DNA of 26,497 nt from assembly GCA_029940345.1 (NCBI GenBank), contig JAOZRC010000002.1:1-26497 (forward strand), written 5' to 3'. Source of the DNA: Desulfobacterales bacterium. GTDB lineage: Bacteria; Desulfobacterota; Desulfobacteria; Desulfobacterales; JAUCGF01. Below are positions 15,102 to 23,938 of the stretch, one piece after another (position 1 is the first letter of the stretch; each line of letters starts with the position of its first letter). Both the position numbers and the translations under genes were made by a program. The notes under the pieces are model-generated. The model did no database searches. It was not told the origin of the DNA and saw only the letters and a program-made list of their open reading frames with translations.

Positions 15102-15902
15102 TCAAACGTATACCGGAATAACATTTACTCTGACTTCTTTGATTCCATCAATATCTTTAAGAATATTTCTGATCTTGCCAGTAATCTCCTCTTCCAGGGA
15201 CAGAGCTGTCTCAAGATTTACATAAATTACGGCATTTTTGCATTTAACTTCAACTAAACGAACCCGGCCGAATAAAGCTTTCTGAGCTTTGGCAGCTAAA
15301 TAATAATCTTTTATAATCCTTTGAGATTCCGGTGTTGTTTGAAAACAGGGTCGTCTGGCAATATCTGTCAGAATTTCAGCCGCATCGTTCACCTTTAAGT
15401 TATTAATATGCAAAACAGTATCATAAAGGCTTGAGTCTTTGGTATCAATCCCATAAATTTGCATGCTCCATTTTCTTCTCTCTTCATCATCTTTTACCAA
15501 AAGATGCCGAGCTTCCTGTTCAGTAATTTTTTCACGGTTCATTTCCTCTTTCACACGGTCCTCAATATTTGCAATTATTCGAACCTTTAAGATATTTGGA
15601 ATCCCCTTGATGAAAAATTGACCTGACAATCCATGGTAGACAATATTGTCCTTTTGAATATGCTTTAAAAATGATTCCCGAATAAAGATGATATATTTTT
15701 CTTTGCCGTGCGCGAAGCGCTCAAAAATATTAGGAGCATCATGGATTGCACGAACAAGCTTTATTTCCGGGATATTGAACTGAACGGATGTTTCCAAAAG
15801 AATATCTCTTGAAAGACATTCATATCCCAAATTATGAGCAAGTTTTTCAGCAATCTCCTTTCCCTTACTATATGAACCTCTTGAAATTGTAATTATACTC
15901 AT
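15102..15902 (-). CDS. Cytidylate-kinase-like family protein with C-terminal BON-like segment
   Basis: 266 residues. The start MSIITISRGSYSKGKEIAEK contains a P-loop-like motif (G9 to K15; Glu replaces the usual Ser/Thr after GK), followed by LGYECLSRDIL, the order seen in the cytidylate-kinase-like family (Pfam Cytidylate_kin2), whose members are small P-loop nucleotide-binding proteins of mostly unproven function. Residues ~215-266 form a BON-like tail (VEVKCKNAVIYVNLE, then DIDGIKEVRVNV). AAAGGAGG lies upstream of the ATG. It is the paralogue of the REC-fused protein at 13070-14305, which has lost the P-loop. The pair sits on either side of the truncated trkH, suggesting an old link between this family and K+ or anion transport here. 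Nucleotide substrate unknown. Confidence 0.82.
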   Translation of the reverse strand: MSIITISRGSYSKGKEIAEKLAHNLGYECLSRDILLETSVQFNIPEIKLVRAIHDAPNIFERFAHGKEKYIIFIRESFLKHIQKDNIVYHGLSGQFFIKGIPNILKVRIIANIEDRVKEEMNREKITEQEARHLLVKDDEERRKWSMQIYGIDTKDSSLYDTVLHINNLKVNDAAEILTDIARRPCFQTTPESQRIIKDYYLAAKAQKALFGRVRLVEVKCKNAVIYVNLETALSLEEEITGKIRNILKDIDGIKEVRVNVIPVYV

Positions 15903-16054
15903 ATTGTCCTCCTTTTATTTGCTTGGGCAATCGCCCATCTCTTTTTGGGTTTCCTTTATTTATCAGTGAACTCTTTTCATTAAAATTTGTCGAAGATTGG
16001 GTTAAGCGGCGTTATTGTTGGGTTGTGCTTATTTGCTGAATATTTTTCAGGTTG

Positions 16055-16130
16055 CCAATTTGGGTTTTTCCATAATAGCGGAGTGCGAAGCTCACAGCTT
16101 GCGGGCTATATAATGGAAAACCAAAATTGG
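16055..16130. repeat. 76-bp imperfect inverted repeat downstream of sulP
   Basis: Left arm 16055-16079 (begins CCAATTTGGG) and right arm 16105-16130 (ends CCAAAATTGG) are reverse complements apart from small bulges, with a smaller AAGCT/AGCTT stem inside the loop. It lies in the 278-base spacer between the sulP gene (stop 16181) and the cytidylate-kinase-like gene (ATG 15902). It may form a strong RNA hairpin at the end of the sulP transcript or be a dispersed repeat. Confidence 0.65.
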
Positions 16131-16180
16131 AATACTATCATCGGTTTAAAATAAAACCTTTGGGGGTTCCTTGAAATGAT

Positions 16181-18340
16181 TCAGTTACCAATTTTTAGTG
16201 ATTTGATAACCGCCAGGGGGCACCTCTTTTCATCACTGCGCTGGTGAGTCGTTTGATAGACGCCGTTGATTGCGCTTTCCATCGTTGGGAAAAAGTGTTC
16301 TTCTCCGATCTTTACACGCAGATGGGTGCGTTCAAGCACCGCTTTGACATCGCGGTGCATGCCGCTAAAGGAGATATCCAATCCGGCGCTGCGAATCCGT
16401 TCCACAATCAGAGACAAAACTTCCTCCCCGGATGCATCCATATCATTAATACCGTTGCATACGAAAATAATATGTTTTAAGTCCTTTTTGGAGCGCCGAC
16501 GGTCTCTGATCTGGTCTTCGAGGTAAGCGGCATTAGCAAAGAAAAGCGGTCCGTCAAAACGAACGACATCAATATATTTGCACTCTTTAAGACCGGACGC
16601 CACTGCATTGCGAAGATTATGGTGAACGTCAAGGGACAGATCAACCACCGCCGGACGCATATTCTTATAAAAAAAGACCGACAGAGACAGAATCACGCCC
16701 ACCATGATTCCTTTATCCAGATGGGGCGCAAACGCCAAGGTGCAGCCAAAGGTGACAACTGAAATGACGCCGTCGTACCAGCGCGCTCTCCAGGCATGAA
16801 TAAAGCCCCGGATATTGATCAGTCCGAAAACCGCCACCATGATCACAGCAGCCAGAACTGATTGGGGAAGATAATATAAAAGCGGTGTGAAAAACAATAA
16901 AACAATAACGACTGCCAAGCTGGTTACAACACTGGATAGCCCTGTCATGGCGCCGGCTTGAAGATTAACCGCTGATCTGGAAAAAGAACCCGAAGTCGGG
17001 TAGCTCTGGCCAATGGCTCCCAGTATGTTCCCCAAACCTTGGCCGATAAGTTCCTGGTTGGGATCGATCCGCTGTCCCGTTTTCCCGGACATAGCCTTAG
17101 CAATGGAAATCGCTTCCATAAATCCCAAAAGCGAAATAATCGCCGCATATTCTAATAAATGTTTAAAAGCAGCGAAGTTAAAGGTCGGTGCTCGTAGAGC
17201 TGGCAACCCGCCAGGTACTGCACCCACCACCTGACCGCCGCCCATCATCGTCAGTTGATTAATATCAAGCGGCTTGTTTCCTACGATGACACGCCAGATA
17301 TGACCATCATCTTTTAACTCCGCGATGCTTTTATCGTCAGGAGTTTTATCATTGGGATCAAAGTGATCCGCGCCGTCAGGCGTTTGAACGCGCCTGAATA
17401 AAACGCTTCTGATTTTTTTTCGCAGACGCAATTTGTCATATTTCAATTCGGCGTTGTACAGGTCAATTAAATCAAGTTCAAATTTGACGTCTAACACAGT
17501 GGGCGTATCATCACGTTTTTGTGCTTCTTCCAATTTGCGCCTAAACAGCGCGCGCATGGAACTCAACGGCGCCGCATCAAGAAAAACCTGATTGAATTCC
17601 AGAATCGCCTGACGGACAGATGGCGATTTAAGCGCCTCAAATTTGATGTTGCAGTTGTTTTCAAATCCCAACGTTTGAGATAGAATTGTCGCTATAACCA
17701 CGGCCACCAAGACATTCGGGATTGTGGGCAAAAGGCGCTTCAATGTGTACATAATAGCGAAAGCCAAAATTCCCATTAGCAACGTAGGCCAATGGATGTA
17801 AACAATCGCAGCATGAATGACGCGTATAATGGTTTCATAATGGTGGTCGGCTTTATCCACATAAACGCCAAACAGTTTTGATAGTTGGGAAGAAGCGATG
17901 ATAATCGCCGCCGCATTGGTAAAGCCATTGACCACAGGATGAGAAAGCAGATTCACAATCATACCGAGTCTTAAAACCCCCAGGGAGAACTGGAAAAGGC
18001 CGACCAAAAGGGACAGCATAATCGCATAAGCGATGTAGCCTTCGGAGCCGCTCGCAGCCAGGGGTTCTAATGCCGCTGCCGTCATTAAAGACACTACGGC
18101 CACGGGTCCGGTGGCCAATTGACGGCTTGAACCAAACAGGGCCGCAATCATCGGCGGCAGAAAAGCGGCGTATAGCCCATAAAACGGTGGTAGTCCCGCC
18201 AGTTGCGCGTAGGCCATTGATTGGGGAATCAATACCATGGCCACAGTCAACCCGGAAATGATGTCCATACGTAGGTAATAAGCGTTATACTTATCAAACC
18301 ATTTTAGAAATGGTAAAAATTTTACAAGCAATGAAGGCAT
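16181..18340 (-). CDS. SulP-family anion transporter with STAS domain and large extra insert
   Basis: 719-residue SulP/SLC26-type transporter. The N-terminal signature QSMAYAQLAGLPPFYGLYAA is at ~40-59; the core motif GQSYPTSGSFSRSAVN is at ~443-459; a STAS domain is at ~570-700. In the STAS domain the SpoIIAA-type phosphorylation region reads DASGEE, so the first Ser of the usual DSSG is Ala. Most unusual is a soluble, charged stretch at ~228-368 between LSQTLGFE and VGAVPGGLP, where most family members join almost directly; it is rich in Lys, Arg, Asp and Glu and predicted helical by eye. SulP proteins carry sulfate, bicarbonate and related anions. A weak GGAAGAA precedes ATG 18340. It is transcribed divergently from the 18553 gene. 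Confidence 0.93.
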   Translation of the reverse strand: MPSLLVKFLPFLKWFDKYNAYYLRMDIISGLTVAMVLIPQSMAYAQLAGLPPFYGLYAAFLPPMIAALFGSSRQLATGPVAVVSLMTAAALEPLAASGSEGYIAYAIMLSLLVGLFQFSLGVLRLGMIVNLLSHPVVNGFTNAAAIIIASSQLSKLFGVYVDKADHHYETIIRVIHAAIVYIHWPTLLMGILAFAIMYTLKRLLPTIPNVLVAVVIATILSQTLGFENNCNIKFEALKSPSVRQAILEFNQVFLDAAPLSSMRALFRRKLEEAQKRDDTPTVLDVKFELDLIDLYNAELKYDKLRLRKKIRSVLFRRVQTPDGADHFDPNDKTPDDKSIAELKDDGHIWRVIVGNKPLDINQLTMMGGGQVVGAVPGGLPALRAPTFNFAAFKHLLEYAAIISLLGFMEAISIAKAMSGKTGQRIDPNQELIGQGLGNILGAIGQSYPTSGSFSRSAVNLQAGAMTGLSSVVTSLAVVIVLLFFTPLLYYLPQSVLAAVIMVAVFGLINIRGFIHAWRARWYDGVISVVTFGCTLAFAPHLDKGIMVGVILSLSVFFYKNMRPAVVDLSLDVHHNLRNAVASGLKECKYIDVVRFDGPLFFANAAYLEDQIRDRRRSKKDLKHIIFVCNGINDMDASGEEVLSLIVERIRSAGLDISFSGMHRDVKAVLERTHLRVKIGEEHFFPTMESAINGVYQTTHQRSDEKRCPLAVIKSLKIGN

Positions 18341-18552
18341 TGTTTTCTTCCGGATAGTAAAAGCATTGTCTTCAGATATCGACTTTAATAGTCAATCCAA
18401 GGTAAAAATAAATTTGTATTATAGGAGCTTTCTCTTTAAAAAATCAAGAAAAAAAATAAAATTCTATTGAAATAAAAGTTGTTGTTCGCTATTGATATAA
18501 AATTATAAAAATTTCATTCAAAACATCAAAACTTAAAACCTGGAATTATGCA
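18341..18552. promoter_or_regulatory. Divergent AT-rich promoter region
   Basis: This 212-base, strongly AT-rich spacer lies between the divergent sulP (minus) and PPDK_N-like (plus) genes, so it must hold both promoters. For the plus gene a possible pair is TTGAAA (18467-18472), 17 bases, then TATTGA (18490-18495). It is a modest match. No convincing operator is seen. Confidence 0.35.
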
Positions 18553-19794
18553 ATGAAAACCCAATTCCCTCAAAAAGCGGAGCTGTTGATAAAGCTCAAA
18601 CAAGGCGATTTTAACGTGCCTGATTTTATTTATCTTGCGGCGGAAGACTTTCGTAATGACAATTTTGAAAAGCTGGAACAGTTTTTCAGTAAAAACAAGC
18701 ATGAATGTGACTATAAAGTGATTGCCAGAAGCGCCCATCCTTCGGAAGAATTTTACAAAGGAGGCACATTTGATTCCATCGACACCTATGCGGATGTCGG
18801 CGGGGTTAAATATGCCCGCAAACGAATGATCAAATTGGCTAAATCGGCCAAACGCTTATCGATTTTAAGACAACAGAAATTTAACAATGCACCCGAAATT
18901 GATCCTGAAGATATGAATGTCATTGTCATGCCTTTTATTGAGGGGTGCCGCGTAATGGCCAAAATGATTGGGAATCACTGGGAGTTTGGCTTTTCACGGG
19001 ACCGAAGCTGTAAGGTGCAAAACGAACCGTATATCACTCAAATCCCCTATAATCGGGAGTTGTTAGAAGTATCCCGAGCGATACAGCAATATTTGGGCTT
19101 CAAATGTGAAATCGAATATATTATAACGGAAGAAAATAAACTGCACGTCGTCCAGGCCAAAGATATTTCCAATATTGAAATGCTTGAAGAGGAGGAAAGC
19201 GCCAGATCAATCCGGATGGATGGTTTGCATCGGATCAGGAAAAGACGGAATTATCGCGAACGACCCGTTTTTATAATGGATAATAAGACCTTTTTATTAA
19301 AAGTTATCAGCAAATGTGAAGACCTGGTGCTGGGTTGCGAAGATCCTGCAGCAGGCATTGAAGACATTCTGATGCTGATCTCCGATTATGAAAACGAGAT
19401 GGAACAATTTGCCTTGCGCAACCATCGCTATGCGGTGATCGGTTTGTGTATTATTGTTACTGAAGAGATCCGTCAGATCGCTTTCCACTATTTAGATGAC
19501 ACGCCCGACCTCCAAAAAAAACTTTCCAAAGCCCTTTTCGAAAATAGCTACAAAGTGGATAACTTTTTAAGTGAAGCCGACACCATTATCGCCAGGGAGA
19601 AAATTCGCCTTAGTTTTTGCAGCCATGACGCCTACGGCATCGATACAGTGCGCAATCCTTTATGGTCTGTCTATTGGCTGAATAAAAAACATGCTAAGGT
19701 CGTCAATGAATTACGACGGCTGGGTTATGAAACAGGGGACACCGTTGGCATTGAAATCGATACGGAGGGAAAACCGGTCATTTTCAGGCTTTAA
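18553..19794 (+). CDS. PEP/pyruvate-binding (PPDK_N-like, ATP-grasp) domain protein without phosphohistidine domain
   Basis: 413 residues. The first ~215 follow the pyruvate-phosphate dikinase N-terminal pattern: a VPDFIYL segment near 22, VIARSAHPSEE at 56-66 (the RSS-x-x-x-ED nucleotide-binding region) then GGTFDSIDT, MNVIVMPFIEG near 121-131, and LHVVQAKDIS near 197, equivalent to the LYILQ-R-P-I end of the ATP-grasp. The central phosphohistidine (TSHAA) domain and the C-terminal PEP barrel of PpsA/PpdK are absent. A helical C-terminal half (~225-413) is not recognised. It may therefore phosphorylate or ligate something else, or act as a nucleotide sensor. It is transcribed alone on the plus strand, divergent from sulP; the ribosome-binding site is weak. 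Confidence 0.75.
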   Translation: MKTQFPQKAELLIKLKQGDFNVPDFIYLAAEDFRNDNFEKLEQFFSKNKHECDYKVIARSAHPSEEFYKGGTFDSIDTYADVGGVKYARKRMIKLAKSAKRLSILRQQKFNNAPEIDPEDMNVIVMPFIEGCRVMAKMIGNHWEFGFSRDRSCKVQNEPYITQIPYNRELLEVSRAIQQYLGFKCEIEYIITEENKLHVVQAKDISNIEMLEEEESARSIRMDGLHRIRKRRNYRERPVFIMDNKTFLLKVISKCEDLVLGCEDPAAGIEDILMLISDYENEMEQFALRNHRYAVIGLCIIVTEEIRQIAFHYLDDTPDLQKKLSKALFENSYKVDNFLSEADTIIAREKIRLSFCSHDAYGIDTVRNPLWSVYWLNKKHAKVVNELRRLGYETGDTVGIEIDTEGKPVIFRL

Positions 19795-19855
19795 AGATCA
19801 GGCACGCTATAACGTCCCCATTTCTTGATCTTAATCTTAATCTGGCATTATTCAC

Positions 19856-19971
19856 TGTCTGAATTAAGATTTGTAAGATTAATGGATTAATGAGTTAATG
19901 GATTGGCGGACAATAAAGATTATCAAAAATAATCTTAAAATCATTTAATCCTAAAAATCCTAATTCAGACA
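19856..19971. repeat. Nested inverted/direct repeats abutting the comEC start
   Basis: TGTCTGAATTA (19856-19866) and TAATTCAGACA (19961-19971) are exact reverse complements; the right copy ends at the base before the ATG of comEC. Inside lie a perfect 8-bp stem AAGATTAT/ATAATCTT (19916-19936) and a 10-bp direct repeat TTAATGGATT (19879-19888, 19895-19904). It may be a regulatory structure or a small inserted element. No Shine-Dalgarno sequence is visible before comEC. Confidence 0.55.
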
Positions 19972-22491
19972 ATGGTAGAGAGAACGTTAGACACTTATAC
20001 CCATCCTATCATTCTTTTACTGCTATCATTGATAATCGGCATTATCCTGGGATATGCTTATCCCGGATTCGGAAAATATATGTTATGGGGCGCTGTCATC
20101 AGCGCCTTTTTTATTTTATACCATATTATTAAAGACAATGCCGCCAGTATCGCGCCGTTTCCATTGTTTGTCGCCCTCGGATATCTTACGATTCAATATC
20201 AGACCGCACCCTCCTTGCCTTGGAATCATGTGATCCGTTTCGCCGGCAAACACCCCTGGACAATCACCGGCGTTATCACAGATGATCCGCTCATCTATCC
20301 CCATCGCGTTAAATTGGATCTGAATGTCCAAACGCTTGAATATCAAAACCAGACTCATTCGGTTACCGGCAAGATACGCGTCACCGTCGCGTATGATCCA
20401 CCCCAATTTATCAAAGGCGACCGCATCCGTTTTAAAGGTAAAATACGCAAAATACGCAATTTTAATAATCCGGGCGGCTTTGATTACGAACGCTATATGG
20501 CGTATAAAGGTATTCGCGTCAGCACTTATGCCAATAGGAAAAGCATCAAAATATTGGGCAACCACCCTTGTGGAAAAATCGCCGCAATGGTTAGCACAAT
20601 GCGGCAAAAAGTTATCCGCTTTCTCAACATACATGCAAGGGGCCAACCTCGCGCCGTATTAAAAGCCCTTCTTGTGGGAGATCGGAGTGAAATCCAAGGA
20701 CCGTTGCGCAATGCCTTCCAGCGCGTAGGTGTTGCCCATATTTTGGCTATTTCAGGGCTTCATATCGGTATTATCGCGATGGTATGTTTTTTTGTGCTAC
20801 AAAAACTGCTGCGATTAATCAAACCGTTGTTATGGTGCGCCAGGTCAGATAAAACGTCCGCCCTTCTGACAATCGTACCGGTGATTTTTTATGGTCTTTT
20901 AGCGGGCATGTCGCCATCCACGCAACGCGCGGTTGTGATGATCACACTCTTTTTGATAACTTTTTTAGGCCGCGATGAACATGATCCCCTGAATACACTT
21001 GCCTGGGCCGCGCTTTTAATTCTTATCATTTCTCCGCCGCTGCTTTTTTCAATTTCCTTTCAACTCTCATTTGCCGCTGTTTTTTCCATTTTATTTGGCA
21101 TTCGTCAACTTGAACCGCAACGGACATCGGAGATATCCGGGAGTCTTTTTAAACGGCTGAAATACAGGGTCCTACTTTTTATTTTAATATCCTTATTGGC
21201 TATCTTGGGTGTGTTGCCGTTAACGATGCTATATTTCAATCAGATCGCAATCATCGGAATTTGGGCGAATTTATTGATCATTCCATTGATCGGCTTTATG
21301 GCCGTTCCATTGGGCCTTGCCGCCGTATTTTGGCTACCGATTTATCCGTGGGTCGCTGAAATAAGTATTTGGGCGAGTGCGGCCATACTTTCCGCAGCGC
21401 TTCATATCATACTCGGTTTGGCTTCATTTTCGTGGGTCGCGGTGAAAACATTTACACCGACGCACCTGGAAATTGCCTGCTACTATGGATTGCTCGCCGG
21501 AATTATCAAACTGATCGGTTGGCGGCGCCGTTATCCGGATAATAACCCGGATGCTTCAGAACTAAAACCCGCGGCTGTGGTTATGATCGTGTGTTTGCTT
21601 ATTTTGACTATCGACACGGTTTATTGGCTTAAAGATCGTTTCTGGCACGATGATCTGCGTGTTACGATGATTGATGTGGGCCAAGGCAGTTCCTATCTCA
21701 TTGAGTTGCCGGGAGGCGATTGCTTTCTGGTTGACGGCGGCGGTTTTTCAGATAATTCCCATTTTGACATTGGCGCTCGCATTGTGGCTCCTTTTTTATG
21801 GCACAGAAAAATTATGACGGTTGATACAGTCGTCTTAACCCATCCGGAAAGCGATCATTTAAACGGTCTGGTGTTTATCATTGACCACTTTAATGTGAAA
21901 CATATCTGGCGTACGAATGATACGGCTGACACCAGGGGATGGGAGCGGTTTGCCGAGATGGCGGCTAAAAAGCGGTTGCCCCTGGACACATTTCAAGATT
22001 TACCGAAAAAAAAATTTCATGACGGAGTGACGTTTAAAATCCTTTACCCACCTGGGGATTATGTCGACAAGCGTCAGTATGAAAAATGGCGTGGTAAAAA
22101 TAACAATTCCCTGGTGGTCAAAATGGAATTCGGTCGGGTCTCTTTTCTTTTCACCGGAGATATCATGGCGCGCGCAGAAAAGGAACTCATCCGTTTAGCG
22201 GGCAATGAACTGCGCAGTTCTGTGCTTTGTGCGCCCCATCACGGCAGCCGTTCTTCAAGCACTGAACATTTCATTGACTGTGTGCGCCCCGCCGTTGTGC
22301 TTATTTCTTGTGGTCATCAGAATAAGTTTGGCTTTCCGCATTCGAGCGTGCTGGAGCGCTATTATCGTAAAGGGTGTAAGGTGCTGCGCACCGACTTTCA
22401 CGGCGCCGTCCAAGTGATTACGAATGGCCATTCGCTTCGGATCAACCCCTTGGTCAACAGCTTTACTCCGCAAGAGATGCAAAAACAATAG
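19972..22491 (+). CDS. comEC: ComEC/Rec2-family DNA-uptake membrane protein
   Basis: 839 residues, full length for the family. N-terminal membrane helices with a DUF4131-type soluble region (~30-190), the Competence membrane domain (~225-510, with the hallmark HILAISGLHIGI and SPPLLFSISFQLSFAAV), and a C-terminal metallo-beta-lactamase-like domain (~560-830). In that domain MIDVGQGSSYLIE, THPESDHLNG (H624, D628, H629) and APHHGSRSSS are visible. ComEC forms the inner-membrane channel for single-stranded DNA during transformation, and the lactamase-like domain is thought to degrade the non-transported strand. Other competence genes are not in the window; comEC is often isolated in genomes. The start codon lacks an obvious ribosome-binding site and abuts an inverted repeat. 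Confidence 0.95.
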   Translation: MVERTLDTYTHPIILLLLSLIIGIILGYAYPGFGKYMLWGAVISAFFILYHIIKDNAASIAPFPLFVALGYLTIQYQTAPSLPWNHVIRFAGKHPWTITGVITDDPLIYPHRVKLDLNVQTLEYQNQTHSVTGKIRVTVAYDPPQFIKGDRIRFKGKIRKIRNFNNPGGFDYERYMAYKGIRVSTYANRKSIKILGNHPCGKIAAMVSTMRQKVIRFLNIHARGQPRAVLKALLVGDRSEIQGPLRNAFQRVGVAHILAISGLHIGIIAMVCFFVLQKLLRLIKPLLWCARSDKTSALLTIVPVIFYGLLAGMSPSTQRAVVMITLFLITFLGRDEHDPLNTLAWAALLILIISPPLLFSISFQLSFAAVFSILFGIRQLEPQRTSEISGSLFKRLKYRVLLFILISLLAILGVLPLTMLYFNQIAIIGIWANLLIIPLIGFMAVPLGLAAVFWLPIYPWVAEISIWASAAILSAALHIILGLASFSWVAVKTFTPTHLEIACYYGLLAGIIKLIGWRRRYPDNNPDASELKPAAVVMIVCLLILTIDTVYWLKDRFWHDDLRVTMIDVGQGSSYLIELPGGDCFLVDGGGFSDNSHFDIGARIVAPFLWHRKIMTVDTVVLTHPESDHLNGLVFIIDHFNVKHIWRTNDTADTRGWERFAEMAAKKRLPLDTFQDLPKKKFHDGVTFKILYPPGDYVDKRQYEKWRGKNNNSLVVKMEFGRVSFLFTGDIMARAEKELIRLAGNELRSSVLCAPHHGSRSSSTEHFIDCVRPAVVLISCGHQNKFGFPHSSVLERYYRKGCKVLRTDFHGAVQVITNGHSLRINPLVNSFTPQEMQKQ

Positions 22492-22527
22492 CATTCGGCT
22501 TAATCATTGCTTGCGATATCTATACTC

Positions 22528-22556
22528 TTGACACATCTTTTATTTTCAGCCATAAT
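22528..22556 (+). promoter_or_regulatory. Strong sigma-70-type promoter for the REC-DUF4388-Roadblock gene
   Basis: A perfect TTGACA (22528-22533) is separated by exactly 17 bases from CATAAT (22551-22556), one mismatch from TATAAT. It lies ~110 bases upstream of the ATG at 22668 in the right orientation, giving a leader of roughly 100 bases. This is the best promoter match seen in the window. Confidence 0.65.
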
Positions 22557-22667
22557 TCAAATAACTATGATTAAATTTCAGATTAAATGCTGTTACCTGC
22601 AAAAAAGGTGAATTACGCTTTTGCCCGCCAACAGATGTTATGTTGTGATTGAATAGGTTAAGCTAAA

Positions 22668-23912
22668 ATGAAAAAGGTTCTGATCGTCGATGATGAAACA
22701 CGGCTTGTATCCACGCTGATCTCAGGCTTGGAAATCTTATATCCTCAGGAATATGCTTTTTTGTCAGCCCCTGATGGCCAGGAAGCCATTCATATCTTAA
22801 AATCGAACGCTATAGACTTGGTGGTCACCGATCTGAAAATGCCGGTGATGAATGGCTTTCAACTTCTCGTTTATATGCGTTCCCACTTTGTTTCCATCCC
22901 TGTCATTGTGTTAAGCGCTTACGGCACCGGGGAAATTGAAGCACGCCTGAGAAAATTAGGGTGCATGATTTTTTTGGCCAAACCAGTGGATTTTAAAGCG
23001 TTGGGCGATGCGATCAGGGAGGGTTTGAAGGGACACACCACCGGCGGCATTGTCCAAAATATATCGGTTGCCGGTTTTTTACAGCTCATCGAAATGGAAA
23101 ATAAAACCTGCATGGTTGAGGTTCGAAACCAAAAAACCGGCCATAACGGTTTTTTCTATTTTGAAAAAGGCACTCTCTATGACGCCATTTGTGGCGAAAT
23201 CAGAGGTACATCAGCAGCCAGGTTAATTATCGGTTGGGAGGATGTCGAAATCAAATTTGACGACAGACCCAAGTTTAAGCTTAAAAGGTGCATCAATGAT
23301 CAACTGATGACGTTGCTATTGAATGCGATGAAACAAAAGGATGAATCTCCGGATGATTCGCAAAGCTTGGGGAAACCTGTTGAGTTTGATGAAATTGCAG
23401 ATGAAATATCGAACATGTATAATCATTCCGATGACAGACCTAATTGGGATGATCAAACAAACGCAGTTGAAACCGGATCAAAATCCGGCAATACAGGAAA
23501 AAGTCAGAATAATACAAATCAAGTCAGGAAGGAGCCAGATATGAACGTACAAAAATTGAATCAGGCAGTTGAAATGATGAAAAAAGACTTGGGCGATGGG
23601 TTGTTAGCGACTGATATTTGGATCGTTGCCGATGGCGTGTCAATTGCCGCTTACAATCCGCAACCCAAAGCCACCGCTCTCTTTAACAAACTGACCAGTT
23701 ACCTTACAGAAACATTACGGGACAGCGGCTTTCCCGGTTTGGGGAAATATTATCTTTTAGATTTGGTGGATAACAATATGGTCATTATTCTGCCCATGGG
23801 GGAATACCGCTGGGGCATGATGGTCGACAGTTCGAAAATTCAGTTAGGTCTGCTTTTGAATATTGTTATCCCTAAAATCATTGACGCTTTTGAAGAAGCA
23901 GTGACGGAGTGA
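22668..23912 (+). CDS. Response regulator with DUF4388 and C-terminal Roadblock/LC7-like domain
   Basis: 414 residues in three parts. REC at 1-118 has D8/D9, phospho-acceptor D55, S83 (in place of Thr) and K105. A DUF4388-type domain at ~126-222 contains GFLQLIEMENKTCMVEV, then GFFYFEKGTLYDA. A hydrophilic, Asn/Asp-rich linker at ~224-291 is followed by a Roadblock/LC7-like alpha/beta domain at ~292-414. Roadblock proteins bind small Ras-like GTPases such as MglA and regulate polarity or motility; DUF4388 is often coupled to REC in gliding and social bacteria. No GTPase gene is in the window. A strong internal ribosome-binding site precedes Met292, so a separate Roadblock protein may also be made. 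The gene has its own sigma-70-like promoter and is followed by a 64-residue protein gene 26 bases downstream. Confidence 0.85.
   Translation: MKKVLIVDDETRLVSTLISGLEILYPQEYAFLSAPDGQEAIHILKSNAIDLVVTDLKMPVMNGFQLLVYMRSHFVSIPVIVLSAYGTGEIEARLRKLGCMIFLAKPVDFKALGDAIREGLKGHTTGGIVQNISVAGFLQLIEMENKTCMVEVRNQKTGHNGFFYFEKGTLYDAICGEIRGTSAARLIIGWEDVEIKFDDRPKFKLKRCINDQLMTLLLNAMKQKDESPDDSQSLGKPVEFDEIADEISNMYNHSDDRPNWDDQTNAVETGSKSGNTGKSQNNTNQVRKEPDMNVQKLNQAVEMMKKDLGDGLLATDIWIVADGVSIAAYNPQPKATALFNKLTSYLTETLRDSGFPGLGKYYLLDLVDNNMVIILPMGEYRWGMMVDSSKIQLGLLLNIVIPKIIDAFEEAVTE
23526..23543 (+). promoter_or_regulatory. Strong internal ribosome-binding site and start codon before the Roadblock domain
   Basis: AGGAAGGAG (23526-23534) lies six bases before the in-frame ATG at 23541 (Met292). 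It is a better Shine-Dalgarno match than that of the full-length start at 22668. It falls exactly at the linker/Roadblock boundary, so initiation here would yield a free 123-residue Roadblock protein (23541-23912). Confidence 0.6.
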
Positions 23913-23938
23913 TTATTAAGTTTTAAGGAGAAGCCAAA

